Notes under the pieces: model-generated
The model's input: only the letters and a program-made list of their open reading frames with translations
Told to the model about the DNA's origin: nothing
Database searches by the model: none
Translations under genes and position numbers: made by a program
Origin: Ramlibacter ginsenosidimutans
Lineage (GTDB): Bacteria > Pseudomonadota > Gammaproteobacteria > Burkholderiales > Burkholderiaceae_C
Assembly: GCF_042678185.1 (NCBI RefSeq)
Contig: NZ_JBHUDQ010000015.1
Length of the DNA: 64,000 nucleotides
Direction: 5' to 3' (one strand)
Shown here: piece by piece, positions 8,783 to 17,958 of the stretch
Position numbering within the stretch: the first letter of the stretch is position 1
Layout: each line of letters opens with the position of its first letter

Positions 8783-9676
8783 ATGTCGTCCAACCAGCAC
8801 CCCATGCTCAACATGGCCGTCAAGGCCGCCCGCGCCGCCGGCGCGATCATCAATCGCGCGGCGCTCGACGTCGAAGCCGTGCGGATCTCGCAGAAGCAGA
8901 CCAACGACTTCGTCACCGAGATCGACCACGCCGCCGAGCACGCGATCATCGAAACGCTGCTGCAGGCCTATCCCGACCACGGCATCTGGGCCGAGGAGTC
9001 CGGCCGCGAGCATGGCAAGGCCAGCTCCGACCACGTGTGGCTGATCGACCCGCTGGATGGCACGACCAACTTCATCCACGGCTTCCCCGTCTACTGCGTC
9101 AGCATCGCCTTGCTGGTGAAGGGACGCGTGGAGCAGGCCGTGGTGTACGACCCCACCCGCAACGACCTCTTCACCGCCACGCGCGGCCGCGGTGCCTACC
9201 TGAACGACCGCCGCATCCGCGTGAGCAAGCGCACCCAGCTGAAGGAGTCGCTCATCTCCACCGGCTTCCCGTTCCGCCCGGGCGACAACTTCAACGTGTA
9301 CCTGCGCATGATGGCCGACGTCATGAAGCGCACGGCCGGCCTGCGCCGCCCCGGCGCCGCCGCACTGGACCTCGCCTATGTCGCAGCCGGATTCACCGAG
9401 GGCTTCTTCGAGACCGGACTGTCCCCCTGGGACGTGGCCGCGGGCTCGCTGCTGATCACCGAGGCGGGTGGCCTGATCGGCAACTTCACCGGGGAGGCGG
9501 ACTTCCTCGAGCAGCGCGAGTGCGTCGCCGGCAACCCGAAGATCTACGGCCAGCTGGTGAAGATCCTCGGCCGCTACAGCAAGTTCGCGAGCGCCGGCGA
9601 GAAGGCCGAACTGCGCCAGAACACCCCGTCGCTCGTCGAGCCGACCATGGAGCCTGGGACCCACGTCGACGAATGA
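8783..9676 (+). CDS. suhB: Inositol-1-monophosphatase family protein SuhB
   Basis: A 297-residue Mg2+-dependent phosphatase of the IMPase family. SuhB also acts in NusA-dependent antitermination of rRNA operons. Visible metal-binding motifs are EESGRE and DPLDGTTNFIHGFP, with SPWDVAAGSLLITEAGG near the C-terminus. I chose the ATG at 8783 (MSSNQHPMLNMAVKAAR), since SuhB proteins start close to MHPMLNIAV. The upstream open frame is non-coding-like. The stop overlaps the start of the channel gene by 4 bp. Confidence 0.94.
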   Translation: MSSNQHPMLNMAVKAARAAGAIINRAALDVEAVRISQKQTNDFVTEIDHAAEHAIIETLLQAYPDHGIWAEESGREHGKASSDHVWLIDPLDGTTNFIHGFPVYCVSIALLVKGRVEQAVVYDPTRNDLFTATRGRGAYLNDRRIRVSKRTQLKESLISTGFPFRPGDNFNVYLRMMADVMKRTAGLRRPGAAALDLAYVAAGFTEGFFETGLSPWDVAAGSLLITEAGGLIGNFTGEADFLEQRECVAGNPKIYGQLVKILGRYSKFASAGEKAELRQNTPSLVEPTMEPGTHVDE

Positions 9677-10755
9677 CGCAGGAGCTGCTGCAACACCCGT
9701 GGGGCTGGACGGCCCTGGTCGCCCTCGCGGCGGTGATCGCCGCGATGATCGGACGGCGCGTACTGCGCGCCACCCTGCACCGGCTGGCGCGCGGCAACAC
9801 CATCGTCGAATGCATCTTGCGCGCCACCGAGCGCGCCGGGGCGGCCGCGTTCCCCATGCTCGCGCTGCTGCTGGTCTGGCAGGACGCACCGGCCGGCCTG
9901 CCCTACATCGCCACCGTCCGGCACCTGACGGTGCTGGTGCTGATCGCGTCCCTCACCTGGCTCACGGTCGCCGCCATCACCGGTTTCGCGCAGGGCGTGA
10001 TCGACCGCCACCCGGTGACCATCGACGACAACCTGCAGGCACGGCGCATCCAGACGCAAACCAATGTCCTGAGCCGCAGCGCGCAGGTGATCGTGTTCAT
10101 CGCGGGCACCGCGATGGCGCTCATGACCTTCCCCGCGGCGCGCCAGGTGGGCGCGAGCCTGCTGGCGTCCGCCGGCGTGCTGGGCGTGGTCGGCGGCCTG
10201 GCCGCGCGCCCGGTGTTCGCGAACCTGATCGCCGGCCTGCAGATCGCGCTGGCGCAGCCGATCCGGCTGGACGACGTGCTGATCGTCAAGGGCGAATGGG
10301 GCCGCGTCGAGGAGATCACCGGCACGTACGTGGTGCTGAAGCTCTGGGACGAACGCCGGCTGATCATCCCGCTGCAGTGGTTCATCGAGAACCCGTTCGA
10401 GAACTGGACGCGCACCGGCTCCAACCTGTTGGGCACCGTGTTCCTGTACCTGGACTACGCCACGCCGATCGAGCCCCTGCGCGCGGAGGCCGAGCGCCTG
10501 GTGAAGACCTTCCCCGAATGGGATGGCCGCGTGTTCGCGGTGCAGGTCACCGACGCGAAGGAGCGCACGATCGAAGTGCGCGTGCTGGTGTCCGCCGGCA
10601 ACTCGGGCAAGGCCTTCGACCTGCGCTGCAAGATGCGCGAGGCGCTGCTCGCCTTCCTGGTGCGTGAATATCCCGGGTCGCTGCCCGTGGTGCGCACCGC
10701 CCCGGCCGACGCGGACGCAACGGCCGCGGCCGCCGAGGCGCAGGCCGGCGCCTGA
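9673..10755 (+). CDS. MscS-family mechanosensitive channel
   Basis: A 360-residue inner-membrane protein. About four hydrophobic helices lead into the MscS pore helix and beta domain: LLASAGVLGVVGGLAARPVFANLIAGLQIALAQPIRLDD is the glycine/alanine-packed TM3 and following Sm-like fold, and WDERRLIIPLQWFIENPFENW is the typical beta domain. It resembles the small YnaI/YbdG group. The ATG at 9673 overlaps the suhB stop (ATGA). Expected function is relief of osmotic down-shock. Upstream residues in the same open frame are not coding. Confidence 0.9.
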   Translation: MTQELLQHPWGWTALVALAAVIAAMIGRRVLRATLHRLARGNTIVECILRATERAGAAAFPMLALLLVWQDAPAGLPYIATVRHLTVLVLIASLTWLTVAAITGFAQGVIDRHPVTIDDNLQARRIQTQTNVLSRSAQVIVFIAGTAMALMTFPAARQVGASLLASAGVLGVVGGLAARPVFANLIAGLQIALAQPIRLDDVLIVKGEWGRVEEITGTYVVLKLWDERRLIIPLQWFIENPFENWTRTGSNLLGTVFLYLDYATPIEPLRAEAERLVKTFPEWDGRVFAVQVTDAKERTIEVRVLVSAGNSGKAFDLRCKMREALLAFLVREYPGSLPVVRTAPADADATAAAAEAQAGA

Positions 10756-10868
10756 AGCCGCTGCTGCGCGGGACGGCTCGCGCGGGGCGGTCCTGCGTTG
10801 CCCGAAGGTCCCATTGGCAAGGCTGACCTGCCGCCGGAGAGTCATCGCACCTTCCAGGAGACCGCGCG

Positions 10869-11726
10869 ATGGCCAAGGACAAGCAGGACAAGCACGACAA
10901 ACAGGACAAGCAGGAGACGGACGCTGGTGAGCCGGCGGCCGCGCAGCCGCCTGCGAAGCTCAAGACCTCGGCCTACGAGCAGGAGCTGCGGCGGCTGCAC
11001 ATCGAGCTGGTGAAGCTGCAGCAGTGGGTGCAGGCCACCGGCGCCAAGATCTGCATCGTGTTCGAGGGCCGCGACGGTGCCGGCAAGGGCGGCACCATCA
11101 AGGCGATCACCGAACGCGTGAGCCCCCGCGTGTTCCGCGTCGTCGCCCTGCCCGCGCCGACCGAGCGCGAGAAGAGCCAGATGTACCTGCAGCGCTACGT
11201 GCCGCACCTGCCGGCCGCGGGCGAAATCGTCATCTTCGACCGCAGCTGGTACAACCGCGCCGGCGTCGAGCGGGTGATGGGCTTCTGCAGCGAGGACGAG
11301 GCGCGCACCTTCCTGCACGGCGTGCCGCTGGTCGAGGAGGCGATCGTGCGCTCCGGCGTGAAGCTGATCAAGTACTGGCTGGAAGTCAGCGAGGAGGAGC
11401 AGACCCGTCGCCTGCAGGACCGCATCAACGACGGGCGCAAGGTCTGGAAGCTCTCGCCGATGGACCTGAAGTCGTACAGCCGCTGGTTCGACTACTCGCG
11501 CGCCCGCGACGACATGTTCAAGGCCACCGACACCGAGTTCGCGCCCTGGTTCGTGGCGCATACCGACGACAAGCGCCGCGGGCGCCTGAACATCATCAGC
11601 GACCTGCTCTCGCGCATTCCCTACAAGCAGGTGAAGCGCGACAAGGTCGAACTGCCCAAGCGCCAGAAGGCCGGCGGCTACCGCGAGCCCGACTACCCCT
11701 ACCGCCACATCGCGGAAAGGTTCTGA
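10869..11726 (+). CDS. ppk2: Polyphosphate kinase 2 (PPK2)
   Basis: A 285-residue single-domain PPK2, which transfers phosphate between polyphosphate and nucleotides. The Walker A is FEGRDGAGKGG (65-75) and the Walker B/lid region is IFDRSWYNRAGVERVMGF. The first 20 residues are a low-complexity Lys/Asp/Gln tract (KDKQDKHDKQDKQ), absent from most family members. A CCAGGAGA ribosome-binding site precedes the ATG. It is 6 bp from the SulP gene and on the same strand, so the two are probably one transcript, coupling polyphosphate and anion handling (inference). Confidence 0.93.
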   Translation: MAKDKQDKHDKQDKQETDAGEPAAAQPPAKLKTSAYEQELRRLHIELVKLQQWVQATGAKICIVFEGRDGAGKGGTIKAITERVSPRVFRVVALPAPTEREKSQMYLQRYVPHLPAAGEIVIFDRSWYNRAGVERVMGFCSEDEARTFLHGVPLVEEAIVRSGVKLIKYWLEVSEEEQTRRLQDRINDGRKVWKLSPMDLKSYSRWFDYSRARDDMFKATDTEFAPWFVAHTDDKRRGRLNIISDLLSRIPYKQVKRDKVELPKRQKAGGYREPDYPYRHIAERF

Positions 11727-11732
11727 GCGGCC

Positions 11733-13496
11733 ATGGACACGTCCCTGCCGGAGCTGGCCACCGTCGGCCGCCGGCGCGCGCCCTGGCTGGAATGGGTGCG
11801 CAGCTACCAGCGTGAGTGGCTCGCGCCGGACGTGGTGGCCGGTGCGACCGCCGCGGCGGTCGTCATCCCCAAGGCGCTCGCCTACGCCACCATTGCGGGC
11901 CTGCCGGTGCAGGTGGGCCTGTACACGGCGCTGGTGCCGATGGCCGTCTACGCGCTGCTCGGCACGTCGCGGCCGCTGAGCGTCAGCACCACGACCACGC
12001 TCGCCATCCTCACGGGGACGGCGCTCGCCGGCCTGGGCCCCGGCGCCAGCGACGGCGCGCTGCTGACCGCCTGCGCCACGCTGACACTGCTGGTGGGAGC
12101 GATGCTGCTGCTGGCCGGCGTGCTGCGCCTGGGCTTCGTCGCGAACTTCATTTCGGAGCCGGTGCTGGTCGGCTTCAAGGCCGGCATCGGCACCGTCATC
12201 GTCGTGGACCAGGTGCCCAAGCTGCTGGGCATCCACTTCGACAAGGGCAACTTCCTGCAGAACGTCGCCGGGATCGTGCAGAACCTGCCGCATACGTCAT
12301 GGCCGACCCTCGCGGTGGCGTTGGCGATGATCGCGATCCTGTTCGGGCTCGAACGCTTCGTGCCCAAGGCCCCGGCTCCGCTGATCGCCGTCGCCGCCAG
12401 CATCGTCGCCATGCGGGTCCTCGACCTGCAAAGCCTGGGCGTGGGTGCGGTCGGCAAGGTGCCGACCGGACTGCCCACGCCCACGCTGCCGGACTGGCAT
12501 CTCGTGACGCAGCTGTGGCCGGCGGCGGCGGGCATCGCGCTCATGAGCTTCACCGAGACCATCGCGGTGGCACGCGCCTTCGCGCAAAGCGGCGAACCCG
12601 CCCCGGATTCCAACCGCGAACTGGTCGCCACCGGCGCCGCGAACGCGGCCGGCGCCCTGCTGGGCGCGATGCCCGCGGGCGGCGGCATGTCGCAGACCGC
12701 CGTGAACCGGCACGCAGGCGCCCGCAGCCAGCTCGCCGGGCTGGTGACTGCCGCCTTCGCGCTCGCCAGCCTGCTGCTGCTCGGGCCCTTCATCGGCGCC
12801 ATGCCGCAGGCCACGCTGGCCGCCGTCGTCATCGTCTACTCCATCGGGCTGGTCCAGCCTGCGGAGTTCCGCGCGATCCGCCGCGTGCGCACCAAGGAAT
12901 TCCGCTGGGCCCTGGTCGCGATGGCGGGCGTCATCCTGCTCGGCACGCTCCAGGGCATCCTCGTGGCCATCGTGGTGTCGCTGGCGGCCCTGGCGTTCCA
13001 GGCCTCCGATCCGGCCTTGCAGGTGCTCGTGCGCAAGCGCGGCACCAACGTGTTCCGCCCGCGCTCGCCCGAGAACCCGGACGACGAGAGCTATCCCGGC
13101 CTGCTGCTGCTGCGGCCGGAGGGCCGGATCTTCTTCGCGAACGCCAGCCGGCTCGGGCAGAAGATCACGGAGCAGATCGCGCTCGCCCGGCCCAAGGTGG
13201 TCGCCCTGCACATGCGCGGCGTCTTCGACATGGAATACACGGCGCTGAAGATGTGGACCGAGGCGGAGCAGCGCCTGCGCGAAGCGGGCATCACCGTGTG
13301 GCTGGTGGGCATGAACCCGGGCGTGCTGGAGATGGTGCGCCAATCGCCGCTCGGCGAGGCGCTCGGCGAGCAGCGGATGTTCCACAACCTGGAACAGGCC
13401 GTGGCGCACTACCTCGCGATGGAACCGCGCACGGCGGGCGGCCGCTCGGTCGGGTCGGCCATCGGGTCCGGCGCTTCCCCCGTCGTGTCGAAATAG
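11733..13496 (+). CDS. SulP family inorganic anion transporter
   Basis: A 587-residue SLC26/SulP transporter. An N-terminal membrane domain of 10-14 helices opens with WLAPDVVAGATAAAVVIPKALAYATIAGLP, the SulP signature. A C-terminal cytoplasmic STAS domain runs from about residue 450, with the motif VVALHMRGVFDMEYTALKMW. The substrate could be sulfate, bicarbonate or another anion and cannot be told from sequence. The last 88 bp overlap the 3' end of the convergent hypothetical gene on the other strand. Confidence 0.93.
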   Translation: MDTSLPELATVGRRRAPWLEWVRSYQREWLAPDVVAGATAAAVVIPKALAYATIAGLPVQVGLYTALVPMAVYALLGTSRPLSVSTTTTLAILTGTALAGLGPGASDGALLTACATLTLLVGAMLLLAGVLRLGFVANFISEPVLVGFKAGIGTVIVVDQVPKLLGIHFDKGNFLQNVAGIVQNLPHTSWPTLAVALAMIAILFGLERFVPKAPAPLIAVAASIVAMRVLDLQSLGVGAVGKVPTGLPTPTLPDWHLVTQLWPAAAGIALMSFTETIAVARAFAQSGEPAPDSNRELVATGAANAAGALLGAMPAGGGMSQTAVNRHAGARSQLAGLVTAAFALASLLLLGPFIGAMPQATLAAVVIVYSIGLVQPAEFRAIRRVRTKEFRWALVAMAGVILLGTLQGILVAIVVSLAALAFQASDPALQVLVRKRGTNVFRPRSPENPDDESYPGLLLLRPEGRIFFANASRLGQKITEQIALARPKVVALHMRGVFDMEYTALKMWTEAEQRLREAGITVWLVGMNPGVLEMVRQSPLGEALGEQRMFHNLEQAVAHYLAMEPRTAGGRSVGSAIGSGASPVVSK

Positions 13497-13891
13497 AACA
13501 TCTGCTCACGCAGGCCTTGCGCAGGCACGTCGACGCGCACCGCCTGCACCTGGCGGTGCCGCGACGCCTGCAGCGTGTACGCCCCGGGGCGCAGCTTCAC
13601 CAGCAGCCACGGCCCCGACAGATCCTGGTCGAACACCGGCCGGCCCTGCTCGTCGGCTATGCGCAGGTGCACGTCCGCCAGGAAGGCGCCGGTGCCGCGC
13701 GCCGCCGTCTGCACGCTGAGGCTGTAGCCGCTGCGCGCCAGCCGCAGCGCTGCGACTCCGTCCTCGCCGACGCCGCCCACCAGCCAGGGCTCGCCGCGGC
13801 TGGTCTGGCCGCGGGCTATCCCCGTCTGCGCGTGGGCCGCCATCACCAAGGTCACCAGGAGGGCGAGGGCCGCAGCGCGTGTCTTCTTCAT
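13409..13891 (-). CDS. Secreted protein with a beta-sandwich-like core, function unknown
   Basis: A 160-residue protein starting MKKTRAAALALLVTLVMAAHAQ, a clear signal peptide. The mature part reads like a carboxypeptidase-regulatory or PEGA-like beta-sandwich (VHLRIADEQGRPVFDQDLSGPWLLVKLRPGAYTLQA). Such domains sit in exported or periplasmic proteins. I recognise no specific family. Its 3' end overlaps the SulP gene by 88 bp, tail to tail, which is unusual and could give antisense pairing of mRNA ends. Confidence 0.8.
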   Translation of the reverse strand: MKKTRAAALALLVTLVMAAHAQTGIARGQTSRGEPWLVGGVGEDGVAALRLARSGYSLSVQTAARGTGAFLADVHLRIADEQGRPVFDQDLSGPWLLVKLRPGAYTLQASRHRQVQAVRVDVPAQGLREQMFYFDTTGEAPDPMADPTERPPAVRGSIAR

Positions 13892-13962
13892 GGTGCCAAC
13901 GATAGTCGCCGCTGCACGCGCGTCAACCCCGGCGCGCAAACAGGCTGCCGGCCGATGGCATT

Positions 13963-14051
13963 GCTGGGGTTCACTTCGTTCACCGCCAGCCTACGCATTC
14001 ACCGGGAGCGGGGCGTTCGTAGGCTGGCGGTGAGCGCCAGCGAACCCCAGC
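13963..14051. repeat. Inverted pair of GTAGGCTGG repeats
   Basis: One copy in reverse orientation (GCTGGGGTTCACTTCGTTCACCGCCAGCCTACG, 13963-13995) is followed by one forward copy (14019-14051). The two can pair into one long hairpin. They sit between the starts and ends of minus-strand genes, outside any coding frame. Confidence 0.85.
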
Positions 14052-14066
14052 GCCCTGCACGAAGCC

Positions 14067-15245
14067 CTAGGTGCCCGCGCGGTACAGCGCCCGCACCACG
14101 TCCGTCTGCGTGATCATGCCGGCCAGCTTCTGCTGGCCGTCGATCACGGGGATGTGGTGGTGCCCGTCGTCGGAGAACACGGGCACCAGGTCCGACAGCA
14201 GCCGGTCCTCGCTCGCCACGCGCACCTGGCGCGTCATGATCTGCCCGACCACCTCGGGCTGCTCCGAATGCGTGAGGCCGCTGGCGCGCAGCACCTGGCG
14301 CAGCCGCTCGCCCAGGCCTTCGTGGCGATCCAGGTCGGCGATGCGCATGAAGTCCGCATTGGTGACGATGCCGACGACGTGCATGGCGCGATCCACGACC
14401 GGCAAGGCCTTGATGCGCCGGTCGCGCATCAGGTCCCAGGCTTCCTTCAGCGGCGTCCCGAATTGCACCGTCAGGGGCGCGCGGCTCATCACCTCGCCAC
14501 AGCGCAGGACACCGAGCTTGCGCTGGTACGCCGCCATCTCGGCGTGCTCCAGCAGCGCGTGCAGGTCGGCGCGGCTGATGTCCACCACCTGGTTGTAGTG
14601 GGCGAGCGCGGCGTCGAGGTCGGCGGCGCTGAAACCGCGCCCGTGCACCGGCTGCAGGCCGGCTCCGGGCGCCAGCAGTTGCGCGCGCGGATAGCTGCGG
14701 CCGGTGAGGCTGTTGTACAGGACCCCCATGCACACCAGCAGCAGCGAGTTGAGCAGCACGGGGAACACGGCGAAATGGAATTGCGTCGTGTGGGTGAGCA
14801 CCATCAGCAAGGCCGCAGCGCCGCCCGGCGGATGCAGGCTGCGCGTCTGCACCATGAGCAACACCGCGAGAGCCACCGCCGCCGCGGCCGCGAGCGCCGG
14901 ATCGCTGATCAGGCCCGCGCAGGCGATGCCCGCCAGGGCCGACAGCGTATTGCCGCCAATCACGGCCCAGGGCTGCGCGAGCGGGCTGGCCGGCAGCGCG
15001 AACACCAGGACGGCCGAAGCGCCCAGCGGCGCCACCAGCCACGACCCCACGGGACCGCTGCCGGCCAGCAGCCGGCTGAACACCGCGGCAAAGAGGATAC
15101 CGGCGCCTGCGCCGGCGACCGTGCGCCAGGTCTCGTGGCCGTCGATGCCGACCGGGCCGGGCAGCCAGCGGGCCAGCCAAACGCGCAGGCGGCGCAAGGA
15201 AGAAGGGGGAGGCAGGACGACGGAGTCGCCGAACGAGGGAGGCAC
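14067..15245 (-). CDS. HPP family membrane protein with tandem CBS domains
   Basis: A 392-residue protein. The N-terminal half is an HPP domain of about four to five helices containing the family motif SLHPPGGAAALL. The C-terminal half is a CBS pair (VMSRAPLTVQFGTPLKEAWDLMRDRRIKALPVVD... and IMTRQVRVASEDRLLSDL...GHHHIPVIDGQQKLAGMITQTDVVRAL). HPP proteins have been linked to nitrite transport in plastids and cyanobacteria; CBS pairs usually sense adenosyl ligands. A role in regulated anion transport is inference. It is divergent from mutS. Confidence 0.92.
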   Translation of the reverse strand: MPPSFGDSVVLPPPSSLRRLRVWLARWLPGPVGIDGHETWRTVAGAGAGILFAAVFSRLLAGSGPVGSWLVAPLGASAVLVFALPASPLAQPWAVIGGNTLSALAGIACAGLISDPALAAAAAVALAVLLMVQTRSLHPPGGAAALLMVLTHTTQFHFAVFPVLLNSLLLVCMGVLYNSLTGRSYPRAQLLAPGAGLQPVHGRGFSAADLDAALAHYNQVVDISRADLHALLEHAEMAAYQRKLGVLRCGEVMSRAPLTVQFGTPLKEAWDLMRDRRIKALPVVDRAMHVVGIVTNADFMRIADLDRHEGLGERLRQVLRASGLTHSEQPEVVGQIMTRQVRVASEDRLLSDLVPVFSDDGHHHIPVIDGQQKLAGMITQTDVVRALYRAGT

Positions 15246-15360
15246 GGACTGCTGTTGTTCTTATCGGGGGAGCGATTGTGCCGCACGCAACTGCACGATT
15301 TCCGCATTTGCTTATGCATCGCGAAGGCGCCGGTCGCGCGCCTACGATAATCCCCGCAGC

Positions 15361-17958
15361 ATGAGTGCCGATCCCGCCGCCGCCGACCTGAGCAAGCACA
15401 CGCCGATGATGGCCCAGTACCTGGGCGTCAAGAAGGAGTACCCCGGCACGCTCGTCTTCTACCGCATGGGCGACTTCTACGAGCTGTTCTACGAGGACGC
15501 CGAGAAGGCGGCGCGCCTGCTGGACATCACGCTCACCCGCCGCGGCATGTCCGCCGGTGAGCCGGTGGTGATGGCGGGTGTGCCCTTCCACTCCATGGAA
15601 AATTACCTCGCGCGCCTGATCAAGTGCGGCGAGTCGGTGGCCATCTGCGAACAGGTGGGCGAAGTCGGCGCGAGCAAGGGCCCGGTGGAACGCAAGGTGC
15701 TGCGCGTCGTCACGCCCGGCACGCTGACGGACACGGAGCTGCTGAACGACAAGGCCGAAGCGGTGCTGCTGGCCCTGCACCAGGGGCCCAAGCACCGCGT
15801 CGGCCTGGCCTGGCTGAGCGTCACGCAGGGCGCGCTGCAGCTCGCCGAGTGCGATGCCGACGACCTGGCCGACTGGGTGGCGCGGGTCGCGCCCAGCGAG
15901 ATCCTGCACAGCGCCGACGTGAGCCCCGGGTTCGCCCAGCGCCTGCAAGCCCTGCGCGCCTCGGTGCCGGTCACCGAGCGGCCGGGCTTCCAGTTCGACA
16001 GCGGCCTGGGCCAGCGCAAGCTGCAGGAGCAGTTGCACGCTGCGAGCCTGTCCGCCTGGGGCGCGGACGACCTGCCTTGCGCGCATGCGGCGGCCTCCGC
16101 CCTGCTCGCGTACGCGGAACACACGCAGGGCCGCGCGCTGTCGCACGTGCAGCAACTGCAGGTCGTGCGCGACGGCGAGCGCATCGAGCTGCCGCCGGCC
16201 ACGCGGCGCAACCTCGAACTGGTGCAGACGCTGCGCGGCGAGGACAGCCCCACGGTCTTCTCGCTGCTGGACACCTGCATGACGGGCATGGGCAGCCGCC
16301 TGCTCAAGTCCTGGTTGCTGGAGCCCTTGCGCGACCGCCGCGTGGCGCAGCAACGGCTGGACGCGATCACCGGCCTGCGCGAGCAGCTGTGGCAGAAGCT
16401 GCGCGGCGACCTCAAGGGCGTCAGCGACGTCGAGCGCATCACCGCGCGCATCGCGCTGCGCCAGGTGCGCCCGCGCGAGCTGGTGGGACTGCGCTGGGCG
16501 CTCGCGCAGTCGGAGCAGCTCGCCCGGTCGCTGCAAGGCCTGCCCGGACTGCTGTCCGAAGTGTTCGCCGACCTGCAGCCGCCCTCCGGCTGCGCGCAGC
16601 GGCTGGCCGCCACCTTGCGCGAGGACCCCGCGGCGCTGGTGCGCGACGGCGGCGTGATCGCCACGGGCCACGACGGCGACCTCGACGAGCTGCGCGCGAT
16701 CCAGGACAACTGCGACGGCTTCCTGCTGGAGCTGGAGACGCGCGAGCGCGCCCGCAGCGGCATCGCCAACCTGCGCGTGCAATACAACAAGGTGCACGGC
16801 TTCTACATCGAAGTCTCGCAAGGCCAGCTGGACAAGGTGCCGGACGACTATCGCCGCCGCCAGACGCTGAAGAACGCCGAGCGCTTCATCACGCCGGAGC
16901 TCAAGGCCTTCGAGGACAAGGCGCTGTCCGCGCAGGAGCGGGCGCTGGCGCGCGAGAAGTGGCTGTACGAACAGCTGCTCGACGCCTTGCAGGAGCACGT
17001 GCCGTGCCTCACCCGGCTGGCGCGCGCGCTGGCCACGCTGGACGTGCTGTGCGCCCTGGCGGAACGCTCGCTCACGCTGAACTGGTGCCGGCCGCAGTTC
17101 ATGAAGGAGCCCGGGATCGAGATCACGCAGGGCCGCCACCCAGTGGTGGAAGCGCGCCTGGCGGAGACCACCGGCGGCGCCTTCATCCCCAACGACACGC
17201 GCCTGGGCCCGAAGCAGCGCATGCAGGTGATCACCGGCCCCAACATGGGCGGCAAGTCCACCTACATGCGGCAGGTGGCGCTGATCTGCCTGCTGGGCGC
17301 GATGGGCTCGTACGTGCCCGCGCAGGCGTGCCGGCTCGGGCCGCTGGATGCGATCCACACGCGCATCGGCGCGGCGGACGATCTCGCGAACGCGCAATCG
17401 ACCTTCATGCTGGAGATGACCGAGGCGGCGCAGATCCTGCACGGCGCCACGGCGCAGAGCCTCGTGCTGATGGACGAGATCGGCCGCGGCACTTCCACCT
17501 TCGACGGCCTGGCTCTTGCTTCCGGCATTGCCGCGCACCTGCACGACAAGACCCAGGCCTTCACCTTGTTCGCCACGCACTACTTCGAGCTGACCGAGTT
17601 CCCGGCGAAGCACCACTGCGCCGTGAACGTGCACGTGGGCGCGACCGAGTCCGGCGCGGACATCGTGTTCCTGCACGAGATCCAGCCGGGGCCGGCCAGC
17701 CGCAGCTACGGCATCCAGGTCGCGAAGCTTGCGGGCATGCCGACGGGGGTCGTCAACCACGCCCGCCATGCACTCGCCGCGCTGGAGAAGCACCAGGAGC
17801 AAAGCCGCGAGCAGGTAGACTTGTTCGCACCGCCGCCGGCCGCCGAAGCGGCGGCGCCGACCCAGCTGGAAGCCACGCTCGCTGCGCTGGACCCCGACGC
17901 GCTCACCCCGCGCGACGCGCTCGACGCCCTGTACACACTGAAGAAGCTCCTCCCATGA
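15361..17958 (+). CDS. mutS: DNA mismatch repair protein MutS
   Basis: An 865-residue MutS, full length for the family. Near residue 35 is the mismatch-reading motif GDFYELFYEDA, then connector, lever and clamp domains. The ATPase has Walker A GPNMGGKSTYMRQ (626-638), Walker B LVLMDEIGRGTST and the trans motif THYFELTEF. The C-terminal tail (DALDALYTLKKLLP) fits the tetramerisation region. I chose the ATG at 15361 (MSADPAAADLSKHTPMMAQYL); longer upstream starts lie in the divergent HPP gene. The stop overlaps the protease start by 4 bp. Confidence 0.97.
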   Translation: MSADPAAADLSKHTPMMAQYLGVKKEYPGTLVFYRMGDFYELFYEDAEKAARLLDITLTRRGMSAGEPVVMAGVPFHSMENYLARLIKCGESVAICEQVGEVGASKGPVERKVLRVVTPGTLTDTELLNDKAEAVLLALHQGPKHRVGLAWLSVTQGALQLAECDADDLADWVARVAPSEILHSADVSPGFAQRLQALRASVPVTERPGFQFDSGLGQRKLQEQLHAASLSAWGADDLPCAHAAASALLAYAEHTQGRALSHVQQLQVVRDGERIELPPATRRNLELVQTLRGEDSPTVFSLLDTCMTGMGSRLLKSWLLEPLRDRRVAQQRLDAITGLREQLWQKLRGDLKGVSDVERITARIALRQVRPRELVGLRWALAQSEQLARSLQGLPGLLSEVFADLQPPSGCAQRLAATLREDPAALVRDGGVIATGHDGDLDELRAIQDNCDGFLLELETRERARSGIANLRVQYNKVHGFYIEVSQGQLDKVPDDYRRRQTLKNAERFITPELKAFEDKALSAQERALAREKWLYEQLLDALQEHVPCLTRLARALATLDVLCALAERSLTLNWCRPQFMKEPGIEITQGRHPVVEARLAETTGGAFIPNDTRLGPKQRMQVITGPNMGGKSTYMRQVALICLLGAMGSYVPAQACRLGPLDAIHTRIGAADDLANAQSTFMLEMTEAAQILHGATAQSLVLMDEIGRGTSTFDGLALASGIAAHLHDKTQAFTLFATHYFELTEFPAKHHCAVNVHVGATESGADIVFLHEIQPGPASRSYGIQVAKLAGMPTGVVNHARHALAALEKHQEQSREQVDLFAPPPAAEAAAPTQLEATLAALDPDALTPRDALDALYTLKKLLP

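Noticed and set aside
13999..17802. A very long minus-strand open frame opposite mutS and neighbours
   Set aside because: Typical of GC-rich DNA: the frame is antisense to well-conserved mutS, has no recognisable motifs and biased composition.
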